DNA of 46,783 nt from a virus, in the IMG/VR virus record IMGVR_UViG_3300036925_000003, positions 1-46,783 of that record, one strand, 5' to 3'. A model generated the notes under the pieces. That model was not told where the DNA came from. It did no database searches and worked only from the letters and a program-made list of their open reading frames with translations. A program made the translations under genes and the position numbers. Below are positions 38,223-46,780 of this stretch, piece after piece. Each line of letters starts with the position of its first letter. The first letter of the stretch is position 1.

Positions 38223-38705
38223 TTAGCTGAAACAGGTGACGCTCTGCTCGCCGGCATATCGCTGCTGCAGTAGCGCAACGACAGAAACGTTGCCGGTGGC
38301 GCCGCCATCCGTATCAGCGAAGACCAGTGTCAGCCACTCTTCGTTGTTGGCCAGGTCCATGGCAGCGGCATCGATGTCGATAATCAGCATGTAATTGTCA
38401 TAGGTCGCGTGGGCGATGGCCAGGTTGGCCGAGGTCGCCCAGGTTGACACAACGTCGGCATTCGCCGAACCATAAGCCGCGCCACCGAATCCGTATCGGA
38501 AGGTCAATGCCGAAGTGGTGGCGCCATCGGTTGCCCCGCTATAAAGCAGGACATAGTTGGCAGCACCACCGAGGGTCTGAAAGTTCACAATGAACCGGCA
38601 TCGATGATATCCGGCCATATTGATGGAATCACATGCGTTTGCAGCAGCGGAATTCAAATCAATGTCGCTGGCTACAACCGCGCAGTGCAACATTTTGGGG
38701 TCCAT
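38223..38705 (-). CDS. Capsid-region beta-sandwich protein
   Basis: This is a 160-residue protein directly after the capsid gene, with AAGGAG before the ATG. It has alternating hydrophobic strands (HRCRFIVNFQTLGGAANYVL, ALTFRYGFGG, NYMLIIDIDAAAMDL, EEWLTLVFADTDGG). This pattern is frequent in small auxiliary or decoration proteins encoded beside HK97-type capsids. Binding to the shell is inferred from position. Confidence 0.72.
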   Translation of the reverse strand: MDPKMLHCAVVASDIDLNSAAANACDSINMAGYHRCRFIVNFQTLGGAANYVLLYSGATDGATTSALTFRYGFGGAAYGSANADVVSTWATSANLAIAHATYDNYMLIIDIDAAAMDLANNEEWLTLVFADTDGGATGNVSVVALLQQRYAGEQSVTCFS

Positions 38706-38748
38706 GGATATTCTCCTTCTTCTTGCCTAAAAGGCTGTTTGTCGGTTA

Positions 38749-40077
38749 TCAGCGGCTTTCCGTGGTGATGAAATGGCTCTGCGTTGCGCTGGCCCCACCA
38801 TGCATCGGGGTCAATGCGCTGGCCCGCCAGGGTTGCCCATCGATCCGCAGGACAAAGCGCAGAACGCTCTCATCATAAACGAACCGGACATGAATGCTCA
38901 TGTCTTGCTGTAATCCACCCTTCTCCCCCAGAATGTAGCCGTCGCGGAAGTTGGCAAGAATGATATCGCCCTTAGTGCCGAGTGCTTGGCATTGTTCGAT
39001 GGCGAATGCCGGCAAGCCCAATATGCGAGCTTCGGGCGTATTGGCGAAACCACCGGGCGGGATGAATACCGGGACACCGCCGGTACCGACATCAAGGGTC
39101 ATCGGGATTAGCTGGGGTTCAATGGTCTGGTTGTAAAGCCAGATGTAATTGCTGGTCTGAGACGCGAACCGGCGCGAATACATGTTGACGATGTTTTGGA
39201 TCAGGATCGTCCCAGCCTGCTGCCCGTTTTCCGCATCGACAGTCACAAGCGAGCCTGCGTTCATGATGCCAAGCAGCTGGCCAGCACCGGTTCCGTTGAT
39301 GATCTGGTCTTGCAGCTTTTGATCAAACCCGCTGCGGAATGCGGCTTGCACTCTGGATTCCATGGCCGGAGCGTCCATCATGAGCTCATCGGTCAGGTAG
39401 CATAGGCCGATCATCTTTTTCAGGGCCAGCTCAACACGCCGAAATTTCGGCTTGCTGGCTGTTTTTTCGCCGGCTTCGTCGGCCATGTAGATGATGATTC
39501 CGCCGGCGGTACTGGATGCCCGAGAGGTCTCGTCGAAGCCGTTAAGCACCAAACCGTTGGAGTTGCCGGAAATGGGTGTCCGGTCACATCGGGAGGCCAC
39601 CAGGTTGTTGTCGAATAGTTCCTGGAACATGCGGACGGCGAAATCCTGCTGAACCATAAACCCGCCCTCGCTGGGCACGGTCTCATTCAGGCCCGATGCG
39701 GCGTTAAAAAGGCGCGGGTCGGCATGCCCACCGGGGCTGCCGGCCTTGATAACGGCGGCGATTTGCTCTCCCAGGGAGCCGAACTTGTCCTTGCTTCGGG
39801 AGTCGGTCATGTCGATGTTGTGGCCTTTTTCCTTGTCGCCCGTCTGCATGGTAGCGGGTCTGTTCTGCGGACCTTCCAGGCTTTTCTGGATGCGCTCTTG
39901 ACGCTCCATTACATCAACGGTCCTTTTCAGGTCCTCAACGGTGTCGAGCATCTGCCCCTTGAGCAACAGTTCATCTTCGGTAGGCTCGCGGGACTCGTTC
40001 ACGCATTGTGCATCGATATCGGCAACCTTTTTCATCAGGTTGTTGATATCTTCCCGGTATTGGGTAATCGTTTTCAT
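38749..40077 (-). CDS. Major capsid protein (HK97 fold)
   Basis: This protein has 442 residues. Residues 1-105 form a coiled-coil delta scaffold (TQYREDINNLMKKVADID, DTVEDLKRTVDVMERQERI), usually removed by the protease. The capsid core follows: VPSEGGFMVQQDFAVRMFQE, KFRRVELALKKMIGLCYLTD, GFDQKLQDQIINGTGAGQLL and LGLPAFAIEQC. AGGGAACC precedes the ATG. The protease gene lies just upstream. Confidence 0.93.
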   Translation of the reverse strand: MKTITQYREDINNLMKKVADIDAQCVNESREPTEDELLLKGQMLDTVEDLKRTVDVMERQERIQKSLEGPQNRPATMQTGDKEKGHNIDMTDSRSKDKFGSLGEQIAAVIKAGSPGGHADPRLFNAASGLNETVPSEGGFMVQQDFAVRMFQELFDNNLVASRCDRTPISGNSNGLVLNGFDETSRASSTAGGIIIYMADEAGEKTASKPKFRRVELALKKMIGLCYLTDELMMDAPAMESRVQAAFRSGFDQKLQDQIINGTGAGQLLGIMNAGSLVTVDAENGQQAGTILIQNIVNMYSRRFASQTSNYIWLYNQTIEPQLIPMTLDVGTGGVPVFIPPGGFANTPEARILGLPAFAIEQCQALGTKGDIILANFRDGYILGEKGGLQQDMSIHVRFVYDESVLRFVLRIDGQPWRASALTPMHGGASATQSHFITTESR

Positions 40078-40095
40078 GGTATTTGGTTCCCTTCT

Positions 40096-40986
40096 CTAAT
40101 TGGTTGATGGGGCCAACATCTCGGCCCGGGTCAGCAGCTCGGCAACAGTGTCCTTTTTCGCCGGCGGTGCAACGTCGCGTTGGTCGTCGGTTTCGGCATG
40201 GTTCTCGTCCGGCTGTTCGTCTCGAACATCGTTCTTGAATCCTTCCGAAAGGATCTTTTTCGCCTCTTTATTGGACAACCCGGCGTCCCGCAGGGCTTTT
40301 TCAATGTTTCGTTTGGAAAAATTGGAGTTTCTTTTCTCGAGGGCTTCGGGGGCGTGGTCGAAAATGGTCAGGTCATAGCTGCCCGTAACCGGTTCCCCGT
40401 CATAGATCGCATCGATGAGGCCGGCAGCCTTTGCCTCGGCGGCCGTGAACCATGTCTCTTGGTCCATCCAGCCGGCCGCTTCGGCAACGGTCTTGCCGCT
40501 CTTTTTGGCATAATCAGCGGCGATGGATTCGTTGATCTTGCCATGCAGGGATATCTCTTTGTTGAGGTCGTTGACCACCTGCAACAAGTCGTCCTCATTG
40601 AAATATCCGAAGATGTCGATACCTGACATGGCCTTGTGGACCATGATGAACCCGCCGTCGACCATCTCGATGGAGTCGGCACCCATTGCCAGAAAAGAGG
40701 CGGCAGAGGCGGCCAGGCCGTCAATATGCGCAATCACCTTGGCCTTGTGCTGTTTGATGGCTGTCTGCATGGCCCGGGCCGCGAACACATCCCCGCCCTG
40801 GGAGTCGATGCGCAGGTGGATGGTCCCGGCGTCGATAGCGTTGAAGTCCTTTACCCATTGCTGGTGGTCAACACCGAACCACCCGCCGATGTCTCCATAC
40901 AGGTAAACCGTGGCCTCGTTGGCCTTGTTTTGAATTTCGCTTTTATTCGACCTGGACCGGATTGATATTTTTCTGGCGATTAGCAT
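40096..40986 (-). CDS. ClpP-like prohead protease
   Basis: This is a 296-residue protein from the ATG at 40986; a GTG at 40992 overlapping the portal stop is also possible. The ClpP fold is clear: TIHLRIDSQGGDVFAARAM, then catalytic Ser in GLAASAASF (Ser94) and His in GFIMVHKAM (His117). The C-terminal third is helical and charged with ALRDAGLSNKEAKKIL. It should cut the capsid scaffold domain during head maturation. Confidence 0.9.
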   Translation of the reverse strand: MLIARKISIRSRSNKSEIQNKANEATVYLYGDIGGWFGVDHQQWVKDFNAIDAGTIHLRIDSQGGDVFAARAMQTAIKQHKAKVIAHIDGLAASAASFLAMGADSIEMVDGGFIMVHKAMSGIDIFGYFNEDDLLQVVNDLNKEISLHGKINESIAADYAKKSGKTVAEAAGWMDQETWFTAAEAKAAGLIDAIYDGEPVTGSYDLTIFDHAPEALEKRNSNFSKRNIEKALRDAGLSNKEAKKILSEGFKNDVRDEQPDENHAETDDQRDVAPPAKKDTVAELLTRAEMLAPSTN

Positions 40987-40988
40987 AG

Positions 40989-42284
40989 TCACCCCTGCTG
41001 CTTTTTTAATTCAATGAGTTTATTTTGCGTTGCTTGCGGTATTGCCGGCGGTGCGGCGGCCTGCGCCTGGGCGAGCCTGCTCATGGGCAGGACATTCGCC
41101 TCGCTCCACAGCTCGTCAGCCGACGGGTCCGAATGCGGGTTCAAGTCTTCCTTCCCGCGGATCTCGTTGGGCGTCATGATGGAATTGCGCTTCATAATCT
41201 GGTAATATTCGGCCCTGGATTTGGCATCTGCGCGCAGCAGGCCCTCCACGATGTGGTGATAGTAGAGGTTTTCCTGGTAGCGCTGGCGATTGTTGAGGAT
41301 CTGCAGGTGGTATTCCTGCTCGTTATCGATCAGCCATGGCAGTATTGCGTCAGTGACGAAGCTGATCTGCTCCGACTCGATATTATTGAAAGAGGATTTG
41401 GTCAGATCGCGCAATTTATGAGGCGGCAAATTGAACCATCGTGCAACTTCTGGGATCTGGAACTGCCTGGACTCTAAAAACTGGCTGTCTTCCGGCGGGA
41501 TACCGACCCGCTCGAAGTCCATGCCGTCCTCAAGCAGCATAAGCCTATGGGTTTTCCCAAGTCCGGCATAGGACTCGGCCAGGGCCTTCCGCATTGATTT
41601 CGGATCTTTCAAGACGTTCGGGTGCTTTATGATGGCACCCGGGTTGATCCCCTGGCTGAACAAATTGGCACCGAAGGTCTCCATCGCCTTGCCAAGGCCG
41701 ATGGTTTTTCGGGCCATCTGGACCACGGAATACCCAGCGAACCCGTCAAAACCGAGTCCGTGGATGTGCAGGACCTGCTTGCGTGGCAGATAAACAATTT
41801 CACTGTCCACGTTGATCTCGTAAACCAGATCGTTATCAACCATCCGGATATTCTGAACGCGGTTCGGCGCAATCGGCCACAGCTCGACCACATCACCATA
41901 GGCGTTGCGGACTATCTCAGCGTAACCGTTTCCCCAGGTCAAGCGGTGCGCCTCTATGGTCTGGCGGCCGGTTTTGGCGGTGATGAATGGGTTCCAGCGA
42001 TCGTGCATGACGCGATAAAGCGGCTTGTCGGATGCGATCCGACTGCCGCGTCCTTCGCGCTGCATCAAGTGGCAGGGCAATGATCCGATTGTTCCGGAGA
42101 TCAGGTTTACTGCGCAGAAAAACGCGCTGTAGGTGAGGGCTGTTTGTTCGTTGACGTTTTCGCCCGCCTCAGTTCCGGCGCCATATGGATTCCATAAACT
42201 CGTGTTCCATGCTTTTGGATCGCTGAGGCCGAGATTGAAAAATCGGCGAAACTTTTGAATAAATCCCAAATTAAACCACCACAT
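40989..42284 (-). CDS. Portal protein (HK97 family)
   Basis: This 431-residue protein has the family signs SAFFCAVNLISGTIGSLPCH near residue 55 and RLTWGNGYAEIVRNAYGDVV. Also present are VLHIHGLGFDGFAGYSVVQM, PEVARWFNLPPHKLRDLTKS, SFNNIESEQISFVTDAILPW and NEIRGKEDLNP. It forms the ring at the head vertex. Start at the ATG at 42284 (a TTG precedes it) with little ribosome-site sequence. A promoter-like region with phased repeats lies upstream. Confidence 0.93.
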   Translation of the reverse strand: MWWFNLGFIQKFRRFFNLGLSDPKAWNTSLWNPYGAGTEAGENVNEQTALTYSAFFCAVNLISGTIGSLPCHLMQREGRGSRIASDKPLYRVMHDRWNPFITAKTGRQTIEAHRLTWGNGYAEIVRNAYGDVVELWPIAPNRVQNIRMVDNDLVYEINVDSEIVYLPRKQVLHIHGLGFDGFAGYSVVQMARKTIGLGKAMETFGANLFSQGINPGAIIKHPNVLKDPKSMRKALAESYAGLGKTHRLMLLEDGMDFERVGIPPEDSQFLESRQFQIPEVARWFNLPPHKLRDLTKSSFNNIESEQISFVTDAILPWLIDNEQEYHLQILNNRQRYQENLYYHHIVEGLLRADAKSRAEYYQIMKRNSIMTPNEIRGKEDLNPHSDPSADELWSEANVLPMSRLAQAQAAAPPAIPQATQNKLIELKKQQG

Positions 42285-42311
42285 CAAGGTTAGGGCGCAC
42301 CCAATGTGGCG

Positions 42312-42341
42312 ATTATCAAAGAATATTTATGCGGATGTAAA
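42312..42341 (-). promoter_or_regulatory. Candidate leftward promoter before portal
   Basis: Read leftward: TTTACA (42341-42336), an 18-bp spacer and GATAAT (42317-42312), about 28 bases before the portal start. This is the only sizeable gap inside the late head operon. Confidence 0.5.
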
Positions 42342-42359
42342 CCAGATTTGATTTTTTGC

Positions 42360-42385
42360 GTGAAACCATGTGAAATACGGTGAAA
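42360..42385. repeat. Three GTGAAA repeats with 10-bp period
   Basis: GTGAAA occurs at 42360-42365, 42370-42375 and 42380-42385, exactly one helical turn apart, about 20 bp upstream of the candidate portal promoter. This is the arrangement of an activator binding site. Confidence 0.55.
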
Positions 42386-42397
42386 ACTTAGGCAGTT

Positions 42398-42718
42398 TTA
42401 CGCCTTTTTATTGAACCTGCATGCAATAATAGAGGCCCTTGGTACCCTGGCGATGCCGACAATCTTTTCCCGTTTCAAATGTCCATGCTCGATCCAAAGA
42501 CGGATGCAGCGCTCCGAGACGCCGAAATATTGCGCAACTTCGTCAATCCGGAACAGCTCTTTGTTCGGCAGGCCGTAATTGTCGACGGTTGCGGGCGGAT
42601 CTTCGGCCGATTTCGGCGTTGGTGGTGGCGGGGGAGCTTCGCCGGCCGGCCCCTCATCGGGAGGATCCGGGCTGAAGGTTTCCGGTTCTTGTTTTTTTCT
42701 GCCTTTCGGTCGTGCCAT
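42398..42718 (-). CDS. MerR-like HTH protein in packaging region
   Basis: This is a 106-residue protein from the ATG at 42718, with GGAGGGAACCACC before it; the frame is open to 42808. The N-terminal half is Pro/Glu-rich and disordered. The C-terminal half is a helix-turn-helix (LFRIDEVAQYFGVSERCIRL and WIEHGHLKREKIVGIARVPR). It is encoded immediately upstream of the phased repeats and portal promoter, so it may regulate the head genes. The leader closely matches that of the next upstream gene. Confidence 0.75.
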   Translation of the reverse strand: MARPKGRKKQEPETFSPDPPDEGPAGEAPPPPPTPKSAEDPPATVDNYGLPNKELFRIDEVAQYFGVSERCIRLWIEHGHLKREKIVGIARVPRASIIACRFNKKA

Positions 42719-42743
42719 GGTGGTTCCCTCCGCAAGTCTGCTT

Positions 42744-43088
42744 TTATGGTGTGGTTTTTTTGTTGCCCCGTGAAATATAAATAGTGTTTTCGCGCTCATC
42801 GTAACCAAATCTTATGTCGCTGTTCGGAACCGGTCTCATGCGGATATCATATCCAGACTCGTCCACCCATCCTTCTTCTGACAAGTCGAATTTTCGGCTG
42901 GTATCAAATATCGGCACCCTTACTGTTTCGATTGATGGCTGAACCACCAATAGACGATATCCTGGTTTGACTCCGAACGCCTTATTCAGGGCGTACATGA
43001 GGATAGGATCATCATCGTTGATATTGTATCCGCGTGATGTGGATCTTTGCGCCGGCTTCGGATTTGGGTTGGGTGCTCCTCGCGTCAT
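42744..43088 (-). CDS. Hypothetical protein
   Basis: This 114-residue protein has a basic disordered start (TRGAPNPNPKPAQRSTSRGY) and a beta-rich remainder (GYRLLVVQPSIETVRVPIFD, DIRFGYDERENTIYISRGNK). Its ribosome leader GGAGGGCACCACC differs by one base from the leader of the HTH gene, indicating copying of the initiation region. The function is unknown. Confidence 0.66.
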   Translation of the reverse strand: MTRGAPNPNPKPAQRSTSRGYNINDDDPILMYALNKAFGVKPGYRLLVVQPSIETVRVPIFDTSRKFDLSEEGWVDESGYDIRMRPVPNSDIRFGYDERENTIYISRGNKKTTP

Positions 43089-43107
43089 GGTGGTGCCCTC
43101 CGGTATT

Positions 43108-43752
43108 TTATTTTGGTATGAATTCCAAGTATTTGATCCTACTTGTCCTGAACGGCCAGCGCCCGATCGTTTCTATGATATATCGAAACCGCCCAGCAGT
43201 TTTTGTCCATCCTTCCACCTCACCGCAACCGGGGCAGCACTCCGGCAGAAAAATGGTGTGCGGCGGGGTAAAAAATCCGCATTCATGGCAATAATAGGTC
43301 ATTCGGTAGACGCTGAGCTTCGATTGCTCCGGCCCCGGAAGCCGAACGAACCCCTTCGGCATTCCGTCCTGATCATCTGGGTTGCAAGTTGCTGTCCGCC
43401 CATCGCATGGAATTACAGACTTGTGGAAAGTCTCATCGCTCACAAATCGGATATGTACTGAATCGCCCGGGATTGGTGGTCCGTCAGAAGCATCCCCTTG
43501 GCTTGGCGATTCTATTGTTGGCCACAACGACGGATCAGAGGCATTGTTGAAACTTCCAAGGTCATCCGCCAATTTAACGACTTTTTCGGATATATCGACA
43601 GCAGACTGCGCCTCGAATCCCATCTTGCATAGAAAATCTCGGATGTTTGAATAAACATAGCAGCGGCCTCCATTAAAATTCCAATAATTTGCGGATGGTG
43701 ACCTATGCGCCGATCTTCCCTCATTTTTGTTCGGTTCTTTTTTACCCATCAT
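43108..43752 (-). CDS. Zinc-ribbon protein after terminase
   Basis: This is a 214-residue protein. A central acidic region (SPSQGDASDGPPIPGDSVHI) is followed by a Cys-rich part: YYCHECGFFTPPHTIFLPEC then CPGCGE, a zinc-ribbon of four to five Cys. The C-terminal segment is mixed (WPFRTSRIKYLEFIPK). The start overlaps the large terminase stop as ATGA. The role in packaging is unknown. Confidence 0.68.
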   Translation of the reverse strand: MMGKKEPNKNEGRSAHRSPSANYWNFNGGRCYVYSNIRDFLCKMGFEAQSAVDISEKVVKLADDLGSFNNASDPSLWPTIESPSQGDASDGPPIPGDSVHIRFVSDETFHKSVIPCDGRTATCNPDDQDGMPKGFVRLPGPEQSKLSVYRMTYYCHECGFFTPPHTIFLPECCPGCGEVEGWTKTAGRFRYIIETIGRWPFRTSRIKYLEFIPK

Positions 43753-45443
43753 AGGGCCATCCTTTCTTTGATTTGCTCCGATGTCAGGCCGTCATAGGCC
43801 GACCTGTTTATGCGTGCATCAGGGTTCATGGCCATCAGGGCCACAGCGTTAAATGTGGCCATCAGTGGGTCGATCTTACCGGTCCCGGATGCCTGCTTCG
43901 TGATCAAAATGGCGTTTCCACGGGGCTCAACCCGGGCATTTCCGACGCACCAGTCCATAATTGCCTGGCCGCCATGGATCAGGGTCTTCTCGGCCACCCG
44001 GCGTTCAGTGGTCTTGATAGCCCCGTTCAGGCGCCAGCCCTGCGGTATTCCGACTATCCGCTCGTGCTCTATGTCGTGGTTCAGAACAAGGTCATCAACG
44101 ATGTCACCTATTCCGGAAGGGTCAACCCCGATGCGGTCGAGTAGACCGGTCTCTTCGCACCGGCCGATGATATCGCCGGCCTCATCAATGTCGATTCCGA
44201 TCTCTTCAACGATGGACAAATCTCCTATTTTTTCGAAATCACGGTACTTTGGGGCCTCTGATTTGCGGCGTTCAAGCGCTATCTTGTGAGCCCAGGCCTT
44301 GACCCACAGCAACCAGTTCCCGGACTCCGCCTCACGGCCGAGCACGGCAAGCCCGAGAAGGTCGTCCAGGCCGCCGCCGTCTATCCCGGCCACGATGACC
44401 TCGCAGCGCTCCAAAATCATCGCAAGGGTCACTTTTCCGGCGGCATCCTGCCAGAAATCGGCCCCGGCCCAGCGTTTTGACTTCAGGGCCAGACCCATTT
44501 CGACGTTCAGGTGCTTGGCCAGGAAACCGCACATCGACTCCTCTCCGGCCTCCTGCGCCTTTTTCAGCTCGCGCAGGATGAACTTTTCATCGACCGACGC
44601 GCCCATGTTGGGATTGGTGATGTAGAAGTTTTTGGGATCAAGATGACCTTTTGCCTTCAGGATTTTCTCCGGAAACTCGTAAATCACCGGCATCAGGCAG
44701 TTGTCATCGATCCTGCCATCTCTAACGCTCCGGGCATAGTCCAGCTTTTGCTTGAACACGCCGGCCGGCGCCTCATCGGATTGGGTTGACAGCCAGATGA
44801 CGAACCCCTCCGGACGGCTTGCCAGTCCGCCTGTCGCCTCCCGAAGCATGTTCTCGGCGTTGTTCTTTTTGCCGAACAGCCACGCCTCATCGATGAGCAC
44901 TCCGGTCGCCTTTTTACCGGATACGGCCTCATTGTCGGCGGCGATGATCTTTAATATGGCGCCGTTGCCGCGGTGGGTGATCTGCCTGTAGTGGTCCTGG
45001 ATGTGCAGCAGGTCAGAAAGCTCTTCGTCTGCCCGGATTGCGTCACGGGCCGGAAAGAATGAATTGTTGGCGACTTCGACTGTGGGCGCCAGGATAATGA
45101 ATTCGGCGGAGCTTCTCCAATTCCGGATAAGGGCGGTCAGCATTATGCAGGCCGCGGTCGTCGATTTGCTGTTTTTTTTGGCGATAAGGAGGAAAAACTC
45201 ATTGATCATCCGCCGGCCGGTGTCCGGATCATAGGCTCCGAAAATTGAGCTGACAAAATCGAATACCCATGGCCGGCACGCCTGGCCCATGGTCGGCTGG
45301 CCCAGCACGTCCACAAGGCGCAACTCGTTGAACACGTCCAGGGCTGACTGCGCTTCGCTTGGAAACAATGGCGGTATGGGGATCAGGCTCTCGCCAGCGA
45401 CTATGCGGCGCTCCCAATCCGGGCAGCTGGTGTTCCAGTCCAT
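43749..45443 (-). CDS. terL: Terminase large subunit
   Basis: This is a 564-residue protein. A Walker-A-like AKKNSKST (88-95) and a Walker B LIDEAW (183-188) give the ATPase, with APTVEVANNSFFPARDAIRA between them and WLSTQSDEAP after. The nuclease half carries AGIDGGGLDD near residue 355 and GVDPSGIGDIVDDLV, giving the acidic metal-binding residues. It is of the Terminase_1/HK97 type. It drives DNA into the head and cuts the genome. The upstream gene ends just before it. Confidence 0.93.
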   Translation of the reverse strand: MDWNTSCPDWERRIVAGESLIPIPPLFPSEAQSALDVFNELRLVDVLGQPTMGQACRPWVFDFVSSIFGAYDPDTGRRMINEFFLLIAKKNSKSTTAACIMLTALIRNWRSSAEFIILAPTVEVANNSFFPARDAIRADEELSDLLHIQDHYRQITHRGNGAILKIIAADNEAVSGKKATGVLIDEAWLFGKKNNAENMLREATGGLASRPEGFVIWLSTQSDEAPAGVFKQKLDYARSVRDGRIDDNCLMPVIYEFPEKILKAKGHLDPKNFYITNPNMGASVDEKFILRELKKAQEAGEESMCGFLAKHLNVEMGLALKSKRWAGADFWQDAAGKVTLAMILERCEVIVAGIDGGGLDDLLGLAVLGREAESGNWLLWVKAWAHKIALERRKSEAPKYRDFEKIGDLSIVEEIGIDIDEAGDIIGRCEETGLLDRIGVDPSGIGDIVDDLVLNHDIEHERIVGIPQGWRLNGAIKTTERRVAEKTLIHGGQAIMDWCVGNARVEPRGNAILITKQASGTGKIDPLMATFNAVALMAMNPDARINRSAYDGLTSEQIKERMAL

Positions 45444-45713
45444 TTAAACCTTCAAAACCTTGACGGCGCCGCATTTCAGGCACTTGAGAACCTCGAGTTG
45501 GATGACCTGCTCACGGCCGGTCGGGCTCACCAAGGCGCTGATCTTCTTGAACATGAAAACCTTCGTGAATTCTGTTGACTGGCAGTCCTCGCCGCCGATC
45601 GGTGACGCTCCATAGGCCTGGTCCGCCGGTATGGCCCCGCAGGTGATGTCCGGCATTGTGGCCAGGTTAACTTTTACTGGCTGTTGGCCCGGCATTGGTA
45701 GGTTTTGTGCCAT
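45444..45713 (-). CDS. Small hypothetical protein
   Basis: This 89-residue protein has a Pro/Gln-rich start (AQNLPMPGQQPVKVNLATMP) and a C-terminal LEVLKCLKCGAVKVLKV with one CxxC pair; ITCG and GGEDC could add ligands. It lies between small packaging-region genes and the large terminase, and its start overlaps the previous gene by 47 bases in another frame. The function is unknown. Confidence 0.66.
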   Translation of the reverse strand: MAQNLPMPGQQPVKVNLATMPDITCGAIPADQAYGASPIGGEDCQSTEFTKVFMFKKISALVSPTGREQVIQLEVLKCLKCGAVKVLKV

Positions 45714-45954
45714 TTGATTTGCTCCGTTTTTTGGGGTTAAAACACCATGAGCTGGTCATCGTGTTTATAATTTTGCAGAATGCTGTGCCCCTGAGCGCTT
45801 TTATAAAGTCTCGCTTTGCATTTGTTAGATTGACAATGGCCTCGCCAAACGATCCAGAAAAAACGTCTTCAATCATTTCGTCTGGAAATGGCTCCGGAAT
45901 ATCGTAATATTCCCTGATACCTTCGATGGTCCTTTTGTCCATTGGGTGCCTCAT
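45667..45954 (-). CDS. Small hypothetical protein
   Basis: This is a 95-residue protein from the ATG at 45954, which overlaps the previous stop as ATGA. An ATG at 45942 with GAGG before it is an alternative. It is helical and acidic at first (TIEGIREYYDIPEPFPDEMI), then basic, with a tail (NPKKRSKSNGTKPTNAGPTA) that overlaps the next gene. The function is unknown. Confidence 0.6.
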   Translation of the reverse strand: MRHPMDKRTIEGIREYYDIPEPFPDEMIEDVFSGSFGEAIVNLTNAKRDFIKALRGTAFCKIINTMTSSWCFNPKKRSKSNGTKPTNAGPTASKS

Positions 45955-46079
45955 CTCAGAACAACGAATATCAATATACTCATGGTTCCACCCATGGCGC
46001 CGCCAAGGTAAAATCCAAGCATGAACGCGATCCTATTTTCCGCCCACCAGTTTTTTAGATGCTGCTTTAACTTCATCAT
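45951..46079 (-). CDS. 42-residue single-span membrane protein
   Basis: This short gene lies between two neighbours with ATGA overlaps on both sides and AAGGCGG as a ribosome site. MKLKQHLKNWWAENR is followed by a Gly-rich hydrophobic helix (FMLGFYLGGAMGGTMSILIF) with GxxxG-like packing motifs. It should insert once in the inner membrane. A role in the terminase region is unclear; a small holin-like or phage-exclusion protein is possible. Confidence 0.72.
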   Translation of the reverse strand: MMKLKQHLKNWWAENRIAFMLGFYLGGAMGGTMSILIFVVLR

Positions 46080-46306
46080 TTAACCGCCTTAAGTTTGGGG
46101 GGCTCCGGCGTATCCAGCGGCCCCATAAGCATTTTTATGTATTTAGGTTTTTCACACCCCCCATAATACATTCCATCGTTAATTATGAACCCATCGTCCC
46201 TTATTCGTATATAAATAATAGTTAGATATGGATCACCCAATGATCTTTGCATGTACGCCCAATACCATCCATCTTGCTCAGGTTTTTCTTCGGTCCATTC
46301 CATCAT
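46076..46306 (-). CDS. Small protein sharing C terminus with TerS
   Basis: This 76-residue protein has an aromatic N terminus (EWTEEKPEQDGWYWAYMQRS), a beta-rich middle and the C-terminal PPKLKAVK. The last part matches PPKLKAV at the end of the adjacent small terminase, suggesting a short duplication or shared recombination point. Its start overlaps the small-terminase stop as ATGA. The function is unknown. Confidence 0.68.
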   Translation of the reverse strand: MMEWTEEKPEQDGWYWAYMQRSLGDPYLTIIYIRIRDDGFIINDGMYYGGCEKPKYIKMLMGPLDTPEPPKLKAVK

Positions 46307-46686
46307 TTCCCACCGTTGACAGCTTTAAGCTTGGGAGGAGCCGCAGCCGCAAATTTACCCTTGCCGGCGGCCTTGGCCCGGTCCTTCCGGTCGTCCTTCT
46401 TGCCTCGCTGCTCGGCCAGGCGCGGGTGGACATAGGCGGCCGCCACCTGGGCCATGCGGTCGCGGCGGTCGTCGGACGCTTTTTTATCGTTGATGACGGA
46501 CAGCATGTATTCAAGCGGGGTCTTCTGGCCCTCCTTGATGTATTGGTCGGCGGCCTCGATGTTGGCCGTGGTCTTCTTTTTGGCTGCGGACTTCTTGGTG
46601 GGTGCCTTGGCGGCCTTCTTGGCGCGTGGCTTGTACTTGGTTCCCTTGGCCGGCCCCGATCCTGGTCTGTAACCGCCTCTCGGCAT
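46303..46686 (-). CDS. terS: Terminase small subunit
   Basis: This is a 127-residue protein. A basic N terminus (RGGYRPGSGPAKGTKYKPRA with a Lys/Ala-rich tract) is followed by the family core TPLEYMLSVINDKKASDDRR and DRMAQVAAAYVHPRLAEQRG. It recognises the packaging site and recruits the large subunit. AAGGAGCG precedes the ATG. The upstream gap (46687 to the end, plus the first 21 bases on a circular map) has repeats that could be its binding site. Confidence 0.88.
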   Translation of the reverse strand: MPRGGYRPGSGPAKGTKYKPRAKKAAKAPTKKSAAKKKTTANIEAADQYIKEGQKTPLEYMLSVINDKKASDDRRDRMAQVAAAYVHPRLAEQRGKKDDRKDRAKAAGKGKFAAAAPPKLKAVNGGK

Positions 46687-46709
46687 TGGACGCTCCTTGA
46701 TTTTGGCTT

Positions 46710-46737
46710 TGAACTTTTTGAACTTTCGCTGAACTTT
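46710..46737. repeat. TGAACTTT direct repeats upstream of terS
   Basis: TGAACTTT occurs at 46710-46717, 46719-46726 and 46730-46737. They lie 24-51 bases in front of the small terminase start, a place for TerS or regulator binding. Confidence 0.6.
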
Positions 46738-46749
46738 TACTTATCACAA

Positions 46750-46780
46750 ATGTTCAATTGGCGCAATTTTTTGTGAACAT
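46750..46780. repeat. Inverted repeat at window end, possible cos region
   Basis: ATGTTCA (46750-46756) and TGAACAT (46774-46780) form a 7-bp inverted repeat around ATTG...CAAT. With the HNH gene pair just beyond the junction, this noncoding gap is the best place in the genome for a packaging site. Confidence 0.45.
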
